Shown piece after piece: positions 6,366-15,163 of a stretch of 39,899 nt of DNA. The notes under the pieces were generated by a model. That model saw only the letters and a program-made list of their open reading frames with translations. It did no database searches and was not told where the DNA came from. Position 1 is the stretch's first letter. Every line of letters begins with the position of its first letter. The translations under genes were made by a program, and so were the position numbers. Source of the stretch: Bifidobacterium breve (GTDB lineage Bacteria > Bacteroidota > Bacteroidia > Flavobacteriales > Flavobacteriaceae); assembly GCA_943323545.2 (NCBI GenBank), contig CALPIE020000007.1:1-39899 (forward strand). The letters run 5' to 3'.

Positions 6366-7634
6366 TTATTTTTTTAATAGCTCAATACCAATTGAACACT
6401 GCAAACATTTTTTTGCATTACAATACTCGTTTTTTAGTTGTAGTAAACTTTGTGAGTCTAATGCTGATTTACAAGTTATACCAAAAAATGTAAACTTATC
6501 GATAATGGCGTTTTTCTCAGGCAGAATTGAATTTGCTAACTCCATTATCTTTTCTGAATTATCTTTACCTAAACTTTTAGCATAAGCAAATTGTATTGGA
6601 ATAATCGTATTTAGAATTATCAAATCGATAAAAGATTTAGATAATATCTTTTCTTTTCTAGTACTTATTTTATCAAAATTATAATGGGTTTTCCAATACT
6701 CACTTACCGATACATTAAAAACTTGGTAGATTTCAGCTATTGTATTAATGCCAAAAATTTTAGAAAATAAATTTCTTTGTAAATGATACAACATACACAA
6801 TTGCGCTAATCTGATAGTAGGAAAATTATCTGGTCGATGTTTAAAAAACTGAATTGATTCTATCTCTGGCTTTTCCAATTTATATTTAAGCACAAAATAA
6901 TCATATTGGTATTGTAGTTCTTTTGGGAAAGTATCTTCAATAGTAATTGGAATCATATTGGCTTGTCCGAAAAACAAAGCTTCTAAAAATTGAACTTCTA
7001 GCGCTTCTTTTCTAATTATAGCAAACGGAATTGATTTCGCTATTTTGAAAAACGAATCTCCATTTGTATTTAATCCGAAATTTTTTGCTAACAAACAGAA
7101 CAAAGCTGTTTCCCAATCGTTTTCTGTTTCATTTAATAATTGAAAAATTGAAATAGATTTTCGTTCCAAACGCTCAAAAAACAATCGCTCTTTCCAATTG
7201 GAAAGCACAAATTGATCAACAGTTGCAATTAGTTTTTCGCAGAAAACCCATGTTTTAGGCGTTACTAATTCTACGTATTTAGCAAGTTCTTGTTGTTTTA
7301 CATAATTTTTCAATTCTAAAACCGGAATCTCAGTATTATCTTTTCTAAAGATCGGTGAATTGTGATGCCAAACTACATGTAAAATTACATTATTATAGTT
7401 ATCATCTTTCTCGTGATGGTGCAAATACCAATCGGATGATTGTAAGTGAATTTCAATATTTCCAGCCCATTTTTGATTGGCAATTGTAATTTGAGCATTA
7501 AAGAAATCAGGGCCTTCCAATTGCAGGTACTGACCAGGTTTAATAATGGAAATAATTTCTCCTTTTGTAGTTTTCAAATTGGAAAAATCAAATTTCTGGA
7601 ATTGCCAGAGGTAGTGTAGAAAATCTTCTTTCAT
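6366..7634 (-). CDS. DUF2851 family protein
   Basis: A 422-residue soluble protein that I recognise as DUF2851, a conserved family of Bacteroidetes without known function. The N-terminus MKEDFLHYLWQFQKFD and the later GPDFFNAQITI and WAGNIEIHLQSSDWYLHHHE are typical. The second half is helical. The C-terminus carries closely spaced cysteines, FGITCKS, NEYCNAKKCLQCSIG, which could bind a metal or Fe-S cluster; that is inference. No signal peptide is visible. Its promoter is placed back to back with that of the PNGase gene. PspC follows downstream in the same direction. Confidence 0.87.
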   Translation of the reverse strand: MKEDFLHYLWQFQKFDFSNLKTTKGEIISIIKPGQYLQLEGPDFFNAQITIANQKWAGNIEIHLQSSDWYLHHHEKDDNYNNVILHVVWHHNSPIFRKDNTEIPVLELKNYVKQQELAKYVELVTPKTWVFCEKLIATVDQFVLSNWKERLFFERLERKSISIFQLLNETENDWETALFCLLAKNFGLNTNGDSFFKIAKSIPFAIIRKEALEVQFLEALFFGQANMIPITIEDTFPKELQYQYDYFVLKYKLEKPEIESIQFFKHRPDNFPTIRLAQLCMLYHLQRNLFSKIFGINTIAEIYQVFNVSVSEYWKTHYNFDKISTRKEKILSKSFIDLIILNTIIPIQFAYAKSLGKDNSEKIMELANSILPEKNAIIDKFTFFGITCKSALDSQSLLQLKNEYCNAKKCLQCSIGIELLKK

Positions 7635-7664
7635 GAATATAAATTTTGAATGGCGTTTAAAATA

Positions 7665-7693
7665 CTAAGGTACTAAAAATGCCAATATCACAA
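7665..7693 (-). promoter_or_regulatory. Predicted promoter of the DUF2851-pspC pair
   Basis: Minus strand: TTG (7693-7691), 18-nt spacer, TACCTTAG (7672-7665), one base from TAnnTTTG. The leader would be about 25 nt. Confidence 0.4.
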
Positions 7694-7702
7694 TCAAAAT
7701 TT

Positions 7703-7710
7703 TATATTTG
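7703..7710 (+). promoter_or_regulatory. -7 element before the PNGase gene
   Basis: TATATTTG on the plus strand, 17 bp before the ATG. No TTG lies at the usual upstream distance, so the promoter is only partly supported. Confidence 0.4.
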
Positions 7711-7727
7711 TAAGAGAAAATATTTTT

Positions 7728-9398
7728 ATGAAAAATTGCATTTTACTTTTACTATTTGTTGTTTTTTCCATGAATGGACAAACGACTGACTATAAAATAA
7801 CGTATTTAAAAAGTTCTAATGGGAAATTACTTGAAAATCAAGAGCCTCTTTTGGTTTTTACGAATGAATTAGAAACGATAATTACCAATCAAAAGATTCA
7901 GGACAATAAAGCAACTTTACCTTTTGAAGTTACTGTTTTAGATAGAAAAAAGACAAATCAAATTATAACAAAAGGAATTTTATCAATTGACAAAAAAATA
8001 AAAACGATTGATTCAACTTCATTAGCCAAGCAAACTTTTGAATTTTTAAATGACAAAAAAAATATTTTAGGGTATTCTTGTAAAAAAGCAAAAACTATTA
8101 TTAACTCGAATACCATCGAAATTTGGTATACTAATGATACCAATCTAAAAGGATCTCCTACCACATTAGGTCAAAATTTAGGTCTGGTTTTAGAAATAAA
8201 TCGGAATGGAAATTTCTTAATTTCAGCAACAAAAATCGAAAAGATTAAATCATTTCCAACATCCTTAAAAAATGAAACAACAGAAAAATTAGTTGATGTA
8301 TTAACTTATAAAGATTTACTTTGGAAAAGTCGTTTTACTACGATTCCGATATTTAAAGACCAAATAATTAATTTTTCGGATGCCTCCAAATCAAATGATT
8401 CTGTATTGCGATTTGCTAACGGAACAATTGCATTGCGAAAAATTAAATTCCCAGAAATCAAATTGGGAAGTCAAATATTTGTCGATTTGCAAGAACAATC
8501 TAATGGTGATGCTTATGACAGAACTGGATCGGTATTTATTATACCAATGGATAAATCAATTACTTTTTTAGATGGATTGCAAAAAGGCATAAAATCATTA
8601 CCCATATATACCAATGGTAATGGAAAAGATTACCAAGGCGTTATCGCTACTAACGATTACGCACCATTGGTAGAATTAATGCGGTTTTTTACTCCTTTCG
8701 GAATAAAACAATACAATACGATTGAGTTAAAAAACAAAACTTGGCATGAAGTGGTGCCGTACCGCCAAGACATTTCGGATATGCGCTCAATGCTTAGTAA
8801 TCAAGAAGTGTGGATTGGTGTAAACATTGGCAATTATGATAAAGGCGGACACAAAATAAGTTTGAATGTGACTATTCATCCTGAAGAAGAAACTAAAATA
8901 AAAGAAACGACTATTTTACCTTTATTCAATACCAACAACGTAATGGAAATGGCTGGACAAGAATACGGCACTATGTTTAATAATGAAAAAGGTTTAGAAG
9001 TAGCATTCACTTTAGAAAAAGACATAAAAAATGTACAACTTCGTTATATCACAACTGGACACGGTGGTTGGGAAAATGGCGATGAATTTGTGCCAAAGAA
9101 AAATACAATTTTACTAAATGGAAAAGAAGTATTTGCTTTAGCGCCATGGCGACAAGATTGTGGCTCGTATCGTTTGTTTAATCCAGCTTCGGGGAATTTT
9201 CCTAATGGATTATCGTCATCAGATTATAGTCGTGCCAATTGGTGTCCGGGTATGGTGACCAATCCATTTTATATTGATTTGGGTGATTTAAAAGTGGGAA
9301 GTTATACGTTGCAAATTAAGATTCCGCAAGGCGCTCCAGAAGGAAATAGCTTTAGTGCGTGGAATGTTTCGGGAGTTTTGATTGGAGAAAAAAATTAG
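7728..9398 (+). CDS. Secreted peptide:N-glycosidase F-like protein (PNGase F-II type)
   Basis: A 556-residue secreted protein with an N-terminal signal (MKNCILLLLFVVFSMNGQ). Residues about 20-185 form an extra domain with a pattern close to GLPGLI-type proteins (NILGYSCKKAKTI, EIWYTND). Residues about 200-556 match the two jelly-roll domains of PNGase F, which removes N-glycans from asparagine. D264 in DAYDRTGSV aligns with the catalytic Asp, and E453 in GDEFVPKKNT aligns with the catalytic Glu; WRQDCGSYR, SSDYSRANWCPG and WNVSG are strongly conserved family blocks. The second family Glu (E118 in the classic enzyme) appears replaced at VNIG by my rough alignment. The 556-aa length and N-terminal domain match PNGase F-II of Elizabethkingia, from memory. 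No T9SS tail is visible, so it may stay periplasmic or be released by another route. Confidence 0.87.
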   Translation: MKNCILLLLFVVFSMNGQTTDYKITYLKSSNGKLLENQEPLLVFTNELETIITNQKIQDNKATLPFEVTVLDRKKTNQIITKGILSIDKKIKTIDSTSLAKQTFEFLNDKKNILGYSCKKAKTIINSNTIEIWYTNDTNLKGSPTTLGQNLGLVLEINRNGNFLISATKIEKIKSFPTSLKNETTEKLVDVLTYKDLLWKSRFTTIPIFKDQIINFSDASKSNDSVLRFANGTIALRKIKFPEIKLGSQIFVDLQEQSNGDAYDRTGSVFIIPMDKSITFLDGLQKGIKSLPIYTNGNGKDYQGVIATNDYAPLVELMRFFTPFGIKQYNTIELKNKTWHEVVPYRQDISDMRSMLSNQEVWIGVNIGNYDKGGHKISLNVTIHPEEETKIKETTILPLFNTNNVMEMAGQEYGTMFNNEKGLEVAFTLEKDIKNVQLRYITTGHGGWENGDEFVPKKNTILLNGKEVFALAPWRQDCGSYRLFNPASGNFPNGLSSSDYSRANWCPGMVTNPFYIDLGDLKVGSYTLQIKIPQGAPEGNSFSAWNVSGVLIGEKN

Positions 9399-9422
9399 AC
9401 ACGGCTGCGCCTATAGATATTA

Positions 9423-9505
9423 GAAACGCTTCGCTTTAGAAGTATAAATCTAAAGCGAAGCGTTTCCAAAGTGAAGCGGAGCAAACGTTTCTAAAGCGAA
9501 GCGTC
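9423..9505. repeat. Perfect 18-bp inverted repeat with a third copy
   Basis: GAAACGCTTCGCTTTAGA (9423-9440) and TCTAAAGCGAAGCGTTTC (9449-9466) are exact inverses around an 8-base loop. A third, near-identical copy of the right arm (TTTCTAAAGCGAAGCGTCT) lies at about 9488-9505, directly before the stop of the cystathionine synthase. The hairpin lies between converging genes and may terminate both. The GCTTCGC content is unlike the AT-rich surroundings and suggests a dispersed repeat. Confidence 0.85.
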
Positions 9506-9506
9506 T

Positions 9507-10868
9507 CTATTTTATCGAACCAATAATATCGTATTTCGTAATAATATGGTGTTTCCCATTACCTAAATCGAGCAAAACTGCTTGATTTTCTTTGGTAAAC
9601 AGTTTCGAAACTTCTTCTATCGATGTTCCTAATTTTACAATTGGATAGGGTTTTCCCATCACTTCTTTTATAGGTTTATCGGCTACATCTTTGTCACTAA
9701 CATAAATTTGAAACAAATCGGTTTCATCTACAGAACCAACAAAACCATTGATATCTATCACTGGAATTTGAGATATTTTATACTTTCGCATTCTTTCGAT
9801 AGCATGTGAAACCAATTCTTCTGTTCTAACAATTACTAAAGGTTTGTCGATATGGTCTTTGATAACATCTTCTGCTTTTGTGATTTCTTCATCAAGAAAC
9901 CCACGTTCACGCATCCAATCGTCATTGAACATTTTACCTACATAACGACTACCTGAATCATGGAATAAAACCACCACCACATCCTCTGGTTTGAAATGTT
10001 CTTTTAATTGCAATACTCCTTTAATGGCAGAACCAGCAGAGTTTCCAACAAATATTCCTTCTTCTAATGCAATTTTACGGGTATAAACTGCAGCATCTTT
10101 ATCGGTAACTTTTGTAAATCCGTCGATTAAACTGAAATCGACATTTTTTGGAAGAATATCTTCACCAATTCCTTCAGTGATGTAAGAATAGATTTCGTTT
10201 TCGTCAAATATTCCGGTTTCGTGGTATTTTTTAAAAACCGAACCGTAGGTATCTACACCCCAAATTTTGATGTTTGGATTTTTTTCTTTTAGGTATTTTG
10301 CAACACCAGAAATGGTACCACCTGTTCCTACTCCAACTACAAAATGCGTTACTTTTCCGTCTGTTTGTTCCCAAATTTCTGGTCCGGTTTGTTCGTAATG
10401 TGCGATGGCATTACTTGGATTATCGTATTGGTTTACGTACCAAGAATTGGGTGTATCTTCACCTAATTTCTTTGAAACAGAATAATAAGAACGAGGATCG
10501 GTTGGTTCTACATCGGTTGGACAAACCACAACTTTTGCTCCTACTGCACGAAGAATATCCATTTTTTCTTTGGATTGTTTGTCGGTAATTACAAAAATAC
10601 ATTTGTACCCTTTAACAATAGCCGCAAGCGCCAAGCCCATTCCGGTATTACCAGAAGTTCCTTCGATTATGGTTCCTCCTGGTTTTAATCGACCATCGGC
10701 TTCGGCATCTTCTACCATTTTAACCGCCATTCTGTCTTTAACCGAATTCCCTGGGTTGAAAGTTTCTACTTTAGCTAAAACCAAAGCTTCTATCTCAGTA
10801 GTAAGTTTATTTAGTTTTACTAATGGTGTATTCCCAATTGTTTCTAATATATTTTTGGCGTATTTCAT
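9507..10868 (-). CDS. Cystathionine beta-synthase-like PLP enzyme with CBS domains
   Basis: A 453-residue fold-type II PLP enzyme with a C-terminal pair of CBS domains. The catalytic domain (about 1-330) has K44 in FNPGNSVKDR as Schiff-base lysine, the phosphate-binding loop TSGNTGMG, and VGTGGTISGV. The C-terminal part (about 340-453) carries two CBS modules that bind adenosyl ligands in this family. It lacks the N-terminal heme segment of animal enzymes. It would join homocysteine or O-acetylserine to serine or sulfide; which reaction occurs cannot be told here. No other sulfur gene lies nearby. A TATCTTTG -7 box is at 10948-10941, giving a leader of about 65 nt. Confidence 0.9.
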   Translation of the reverse strand: MKYAKNILETIGNTPLVKLNKLTTEIEALVLAKVETFNPGNSVKDRMAVKMVEDAEADGRLKPGGTIIEGTSGNTGMGLALAAIVKGYKCIFVITDKQSKEKMDILRAVGAKVVVCPTDVEPTDPRSYYSVSKKLGEDTPNSWYVNQYDNPSNAIAHYEQTGPEIWEQTDGKVTHFVVGVGTGGTISGVAKYLKEKNPNIKIWGVDTYGSVFKKYHETGIFDENEIYSYITEGIGEDILPKNVDFSLIDGFTKVTDKDAAVYTRKIALEEGIFVGNSAGSAIKGVLQLKEHFKPEDVVVVLFHDSGSRYVGKMFNDDWMRERGFLDEEITKAEDVIKDHIDKPLVIVRTEELVSHAIERMRKYKISQIPVIDINGFVGSVDETDLFQIYVSDKDVADKPIKEVMGKPYPIVKLGTSIEEVSKLFTKENQAVLLDLGNGKHHIITKYDIIGSIK

Positions 10869-10940
10869 TCGTCGTATTTATTGTTTTTAACGGTCTCATG
10901 CTGTCGCAAGCTCGAGTCATTTTTTATGCATTTCTGAATG

Positions 10941-10948
10941 CAAAGATA
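10941..10948 (-). promoter_or_regulatory. -7 element before the cystathionine synthase gene
   Basis: TATCTTTG on the minus strand, about 73 bp before the ATG. No TTG at the usual distance. Between it and the start codon lie GC-richer bases (GTCGCAAGCTCGAG). Confidence 0.4.
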
Positions 10949-11028
10949 TTGATAAAAATTTGAATGTTCGATTGTTGGATTATTAGATTTTTCGATTTTT
11001 GGATAAGCCTGTATTTAAGATGGTGCCC

Positions 11029-11152
11029 GCGTGAAGGATGGAAGCGGTTAGCCCACAGCGAGGCACGAGCGAGGACTAATAGCGGACAGCCTGACCCCGA
11101 TGGATAAAAACAAGTTTGCAAAACGTAGTTTTTACCAATTGGGGGCACGCCC
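11029..11152 (-). repeat. Dispersed intergenic repeat, copy B
   Basis: On the minus strand it begins GGGCGTG, contains AACTACG, GCAAAC, TCAGGCTGTCCGCT and TGCCTCGC, and ends TCCTTCACGC. The order and spacing of these blocks match copy A at 2186-2285, although the inner sequence has diverged. A long stop-free frame runs through it only because it is GC-rich; it is not a gene. Confidence 0.7.
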
Positions 11153-11157
11153 ATAAA

Positions 11158-13104
11158 TTACTGAAAGAAATTCCACACCAAACCGAAGCGAATCATAAAA
11201 TCGCGGTATGGATAATTAGGAGCTGTATAAAAATCATTTCCTGTAAAGCCCGAATTGAAATGTTCGGCTTTTAAAAAGATTCTGGCTTGGCGTATGCGTG
11301 CATTAATGAAAATATCCATCATAGGAAAATTACCAACTTCATTATTATTTTGCACAAATGCTTCGGCTAAAAGTGGATTGTAATCGTTGATATAATGTTT
11401 TGTAAAGTAATTAAAAGTTACACCCGTTTGGATAAACATTGCTTTTTTGAAAATTTTATCGGTGTAGTACAATGAATTTCTGGTAACAAATTGAGGAAGA
11501 TTTAATATCTTTACTTCTTGTGTTACATTTTGATATAAAAAAGTATTGTCTAAAGACCATTTTCTATACTTAATTTCTTTGCTAACTTTTACAACAACAT
11601 AATTTATGTTTTTACTGTATTGTTTAGGAGAAACCAATTGGAGTAAACCAGTAGTATCATCATTGCTAAAATACAAATGATCATTAAGTGAGGTAAATTG
11701 AGCAGAAGCAATGAACCACTGGGTGTTTGCGTCTACTTTTAACGAATTTATTTTTTCATTTTTGAAACTATTATTCCAATTGTAATTAACGTAACTACTT
11801 TGATGTAAAACATAATTATTATTTGGGATTTTACTTAAGTTTTGATATTGAAAAGTGAAATTGTTTTTATCATTTAATTTATAATATAAAGTGGCATCAA
11901 TTGTTGAAAAAGTTTGTTTGGAAATGGCTTTATTGTATAAAAAAGTAGCTTTCCAATTGTTTTTTTGATAATCATATTGCCCACCAATAGCATTAATTCT
12001 TTCAGACAATAAGTTGGGAATTACTCCAGTATCCAAAACCAGTACTTTGTCGTATTTGTAGGTAAAATTAAAATCTTCAATAAAAAATTGAAACTGACCT
12101 AATGTAGTGTTTTCGTATGTTACTCCAACTTTATTATACATTCTATTGTATTTTGTTCTGTCTATAATGTTACTTGGAACATATGATGGACCGAAACGTT
12201 GAATTGTAATATCATTTGGTAAAGTTGTAGTTAAAGTTACCTGATTAAAATCGTATAGTTTTGTTTCATAATTGAACTGGTGGTTGATATACAAATTATT
12301 GGCTCCTTTTGTTGAATTTATTCTAAAATGATGATCTAAAAAATATCGTTTTCCTTTAAATAAAGATTTGGCATCAGTTAAGTAGACTTGCAATCGTGCT
12401 CTATTTCTAAAGGTTTGGTCTTCGCCTTCGAAATCTTGTATTGTTGTAATTCCGCCATTTTCTCCATTTAGAAAATCTTGTCCTGTATAGTGAAAATTGG
12501 CAATATATCTTTTATTTTTAGTAAAATAACTAGACGTAAATCTAAAATTTCCTGTACTTGATAATTGATTGATATATTTTCCTAAAGAACGCAATCCTTT
12601 GTAGGCAATAGAAAAATTAAATTGTTCAGATGTATTTACAGTCACAAATGCATCAACACTTTGACCTTGTTCCATAACGGTTTTAAAATACAATTCGGTT
12701 AAGGGTGTTGCAACGGAAAAATATTTAATATCATTTACATCTAGGTAGTTAAAATGTTTTCCGCTAAATCCGAATTCTGGATACTGATTTATTTTAGTTA
12801 AACTATAATCTAAAGTGGAATAAGTTTGACCTTCATTTGCAAAAGGTAATAAACCAAAAATATCTTTACGCAAGTAATTGTATTTATAGTCACTTTTAAT
12901 AGTCAGAGAAGTATCTACATAGGTTGTATCACGTTGAAGTGTATATAATTTATAAGAGGTATAGGGAGCTATTTTAGCTTTATCTTTTGCTATTTGTTCC
13001 TCTGTTCTTAATAAACTCTTTTTTGTTTTGTCTTTACTTTTTTCTTGAGAGAAAAGAAGAAATGGTAAAATCAATAAAAAAGATAGTATCAGATTTTTAT
13101 TCAT
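11158..13104 (-). CDS. Putative outer-membrane porin (Porin_10 family)
   Basis: A 648-residue protein with a cleavable signal (MNKNLILSFLLILPFLLFSQ) that fits the Bacteroidetes putative porin family (Pfam Porin_10). The mature part begins with a charged linker (about 22-50) and then alternates short hydrophobic and polar stretches typical of beta-barrel strands, for example FNFSIAYKGLRSLG and YIANFHYTGQDF. It ends FGLVWNFFQ, an aromatic end as expected for a barrel insertion signal. A family block near the N-terminus reads KDIFGLLPFANEGQTYSTLD. It would form a diffusion channel in the outer membrane. It lies downstream of the S8 protease on the same strand but behind that gene's terminator, so it has its own promoter. 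Confidence 0.85.
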   Translation of the reverse strand: MNKNLILSFLLILPFLLFSQEKSKDKTKKSLLRTEEQIAKDKAKIAPYTSYKLYTLQRDTTYVDTSLTIKSDYKYNYLRKDIFGLLPFANEGQTYSTLDYSLTKINQYPEFGFSGKHFNYLDVNDIKYFSVATPLTELYFKTVMEQGQSVDAFVTVNTSEQFNFSIAYKGLRSLGKYINQLSSTGNFRFTSSYFTKNKRYIANFHYTGQDFLNGENGGITTIQDFEGEDQTFRNRARLQVYLTDAKSLFKGKRYFLDHHFRINSTKGANNLYINHQFNYETKLYDFNQVTLTTTLPNDITIQRFGPSYVPSNIIDRTKYNRMYNKVGVTYENTTLGQFQFFIEDFNFTYKYDKVLVLDTGVIPNLLSERINAIGGQYDYQKNNWKATFLYNKAISKQTFSTIDATLYYKLNDKNNFTFQYQNLSKIPNNNYVLHQSSYVNYNWNNSFKNEKINSLKVDANTQWFIASAQFTSLNDHLYFSNDDTTGLLQLVSPKQYSKNINYVVVKVSKEIKYRKWSLDNTFLYQNVTQEVKILNLPQFVTRNSLYYTDKIFKKAMFIQTGVTFNYFTKHYINDYNPLLAEAFVQNNNEVGNFPMMDIFINARIRQARIFLKAEHFNSGFTGNDFYTAPNYPYRDFMIRFGLVWNFFQ

Positions 13105-13121
13105 TAATACATATGTTTAGG

Positions 13122-13129
13122 CAAATATA
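13122..13129 (-). promoter_or_regulatory. -7 element before the porin
   Basis: TATATTTG on the minus strand, 17 bp before the ATG and just after the protease terminator. No TTG at the usual distance. Confidence 0.4.
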
Positions 13130-13132
13130 ATA

Positions 13133-13168
13133 TAAAAATAAAGAGCGTCAGCTTAGGCCGACGCTCTT
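13133..13168 (-). terminator. Terminator of the S8 protease gene
   Basis: AAGAGCGTC (13141-13149) and GACGCTCTT (13160-13168) pair perfectly, followed on the minus strand by TATTTTTATA. It separates the protease from the porin. Confidence 0.8.
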
Positions 13169-13191
13169 AACAATGATTTATGAAGTATTAT

Positions 13192-15051
13192 TTAGTTTTT
13201 GATAAACTTTTTTATAAGTGTTCTATTGTCTGTAGTAAATTTTATTAAGTACATGCCTGATTGTAGATTAGAAACATCTATTGTATTTGTAATGGCATTA
13301 GCATTTAAAGCAACTACTTGTTTTCCAGAAACATCATTAATTGCAATGTTCGCAACTTCAATATTGTTTGGATTAGAAAAATGTAATTCGTTGTTCACTG
13401 GATTTGGATATACGAAGAAATTGTTATCGACAACAAAATCTTCCGAATTGAGAGCTAATCCAACAGAACCACTAGCAATTAAAGAATAAATTTGTGCTCC
13501 ACCTTGGAGATTTCCTTTATGTTTTACTTGAATGGTATAGGTACCTGGCTGCGCATTAAAAATTTCTACTCTTTCTATATTATCTACATTATTATCTGCT
13601 GTATTTGTAGCACCATTTGCTGCTAAATCGGGATCTAATTTCCAAGGATAATACGTAGTGCCGTCTTTCAAAATTTTTAAATCTAGGTTATTAATTAAAC
13701 GGGGAGTTCTGTTGTCCTCATCACCTGAAATGTTAGCAGCTCCTACTGGATCAGTCCAAGAAATAGCCACGTTTATATTTTGTTGTGTATTAATTGTAAA
13801 TGAGGTGGTATACGTTTGACTGCTGGTTAATGTTCTTTCGTCCAAAATAGTAGAAATTCCTTTATTGGTAATAATATTTGCGGCAGAAAGTCCATCGGGT
13901 AAACCCCAACCAAAACCATAATCTGGACCTGGATCTAAACCAGCTTCCCTGGCTGATTGACAAAGTAATCCTCTCACAGTTGACGACCTCATATAAGTAG
14001 ATGGATTTAAATTGTTGTAATGTTTTTGCAATAATACAATTAATCCAGTAATAGCTGGAGCTGCCATTGATGTTCCTTGTAAGACGGCGTAAAAATTATC
14101 TGCACCAGAATCTGCAGAAGTAACAGCCAATCCTTTAGCAGAAAGGTCAGGTTTGATTCTACCGTCATCTGTAGGACCAAAATTTGAAAAGGTACTCATA
14201 ACTACACTATCAGGGGACGTGTAAGTCGAAACTTGACCCACAGCTGCAATTGTTAAACTATTTTTTGCATTTGACATACCTGTTAGCAAATCATAACCCC
14301 CTTCCATTGCTACTTGCAATATGGTAGTAGAATTTCTATCATTTCCCGCCGATTTTACAACCTGATAATAGGGAAAAGTATTCATAATATTATCGACTTG
14401 AACGGCTTGTGCATCATAGGATCCAAAATAAGAAACAGGAGGATTCGTTGCTATATAACCATAAGAATGATTAGAAACCAAGAAACCTTGATTGGCAAAA
14501 CTTATCATTTCGTTAATATCATTTGCAAAATCATAAGTTTTAGCGGATGCTTGATACGCAAAACCTTTTCTAGTTGGACTAACACCTTGTGCTATTATTG
14601 TACCTGTTACATGTGTTGAATGGTCGCTTAAAGTACTAGTTGCATCACCGAAGGATACTCTACCCGTAAATTCTTGATGTGTATCTCTTACTTTACCGCC
14701 ATCAAATACACCAGCAGTTATTCCTTGACCCGTAACACTCAATCCTAGTGAACCACCAGGATACATTGAATTTGCACGTAATGTTGTTACTGACCCTGCG
14801 TTATCAACAGCATAATAAAAAGGAATTCCATCTGTAATCCTTTGTAAAGAAAGTTTTTGAGCTTCCGTTGCATTATTTTTTTTATTGTAGGCATCAATAA
14901 GTATTCTTTGTTCTTCAAAATACGATTTATAGTAGTCGATTAAAGCTTGTACCTGTTGTGGATTTGATGCTTCCTTAATTTTTCTTCTTTCCATTTCATT
15001 TTGTGAATAGGAAAAGGCAGTTACTAAAAGTAACAAAATAATTGTTTTCAT
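13192..15051 (-). CDS. Subtilisin-like S8 protease exported by T9SS
   Basis: A 619-residue secreted serine protease. Signal MKTIILLLLVTAFSYSQ, then a short helical propeptide-like region (about 20-105). The catalytic domain carries the triad D117 (GVFDGGK), H144 (SDHSTHVTG) and S328 (GTSMAAPA), with oxyanion N237 in KSAGNDR. A P-domain-like beta region (about 400-535) contains SWTDPVGAA. The last 80 residues form a type A T9SS sorting domain: FVYPNPVNNEL, DVSGKQVV, SGMYLIKFTT, ending LIKKFIKN. The sorting domain would route it through the outer membrane, where it is anchored or released. It probably digests proteins outside the cell. It lies between the susCD pair and the porin, which suggests joint peptide scavenging; this is inference, because terminators separate the units. 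Confidence 0.93.
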   Translation of the reverse strand: MKTIILLLLVTAFSYSQNEMERRKIKEASNPQQVQALIDYYKSYFEEQRILIDAYNKKNNATEAQKLSLQRITDGIPFYYAVDNAGSVTTLRANSMYPGGSLGLSVTGQGITAGVFDGGKVRDTHQEFTGRVSFGDATSTLSDHSTHVTGTIIAQGVSPTRKGFAYQASAKTYDFANDINEMISFANQGFLVSNHSYGYIATNPPVSYFGSYDAQAVQVDNIMNTFPYYQVVKSAGNDRNSTTILQVAMEGGYDLLTGMSNAKNSLTIAAVGQVSTYTSPDSVVMSTFSNFGPTDDGRIKPDLSAKGLAVTSADSGADNFYAVLQGTSMAAPAITGLIVLLQKHYNNLNPSTYMRSSTVRGLLCQSAREAGLDPGPDYGFGWGLPDGLSAANIITNKGISTILDERTLTSSQTYTTSFTINTQQNINVAISWTDPVGAANISGDEDNRTPRLINNLDLKILKDGTTYYPWKLDPDLAANGATNTADNNVDNIERVEIFNAQPGTYTIQVKHKGNLQGGAQIYSLIASGSVGLALNSEDFVVDNNFFVYPNPVNNELHFSNPNNIEVANIAINDVSGKQVVALNANAITNTIDVSNLQSGMYLIKFTTDNRTLIKKFIKN

Positions 15052-15106
15052 AATGTTTTTAAAATAAAAAGTAAAAGTACAAATTTTATTAGAAAAAATT
15101 GTTAAA

Positions 15107-15138
15107 TAAAAAAAGCTGCTTTAAAAAAAGCAGCTTTT
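15107..15138 (-). terminator. Terminator of the susCD operon
   Basis: AAAAGCTGCTTT (15111-15122) and AAAGCAGCTTTT (15127-15138) are perfect inverses with a four-base loop. On the minus strand the T-run follows. It stands 25 bp after the susD stop. Confidence 0.9.
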
Positions 15139-15163
15139 AATAAATAAATATTTTTAATTCTGA

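Noticed and set aside
10924..11154. 76-aa ORF on the minus strand, GC-rich
   Set aside because: It lies in dispersed repeat copy B; the frame has no family resemblance and stays open because of the repeat's composition.
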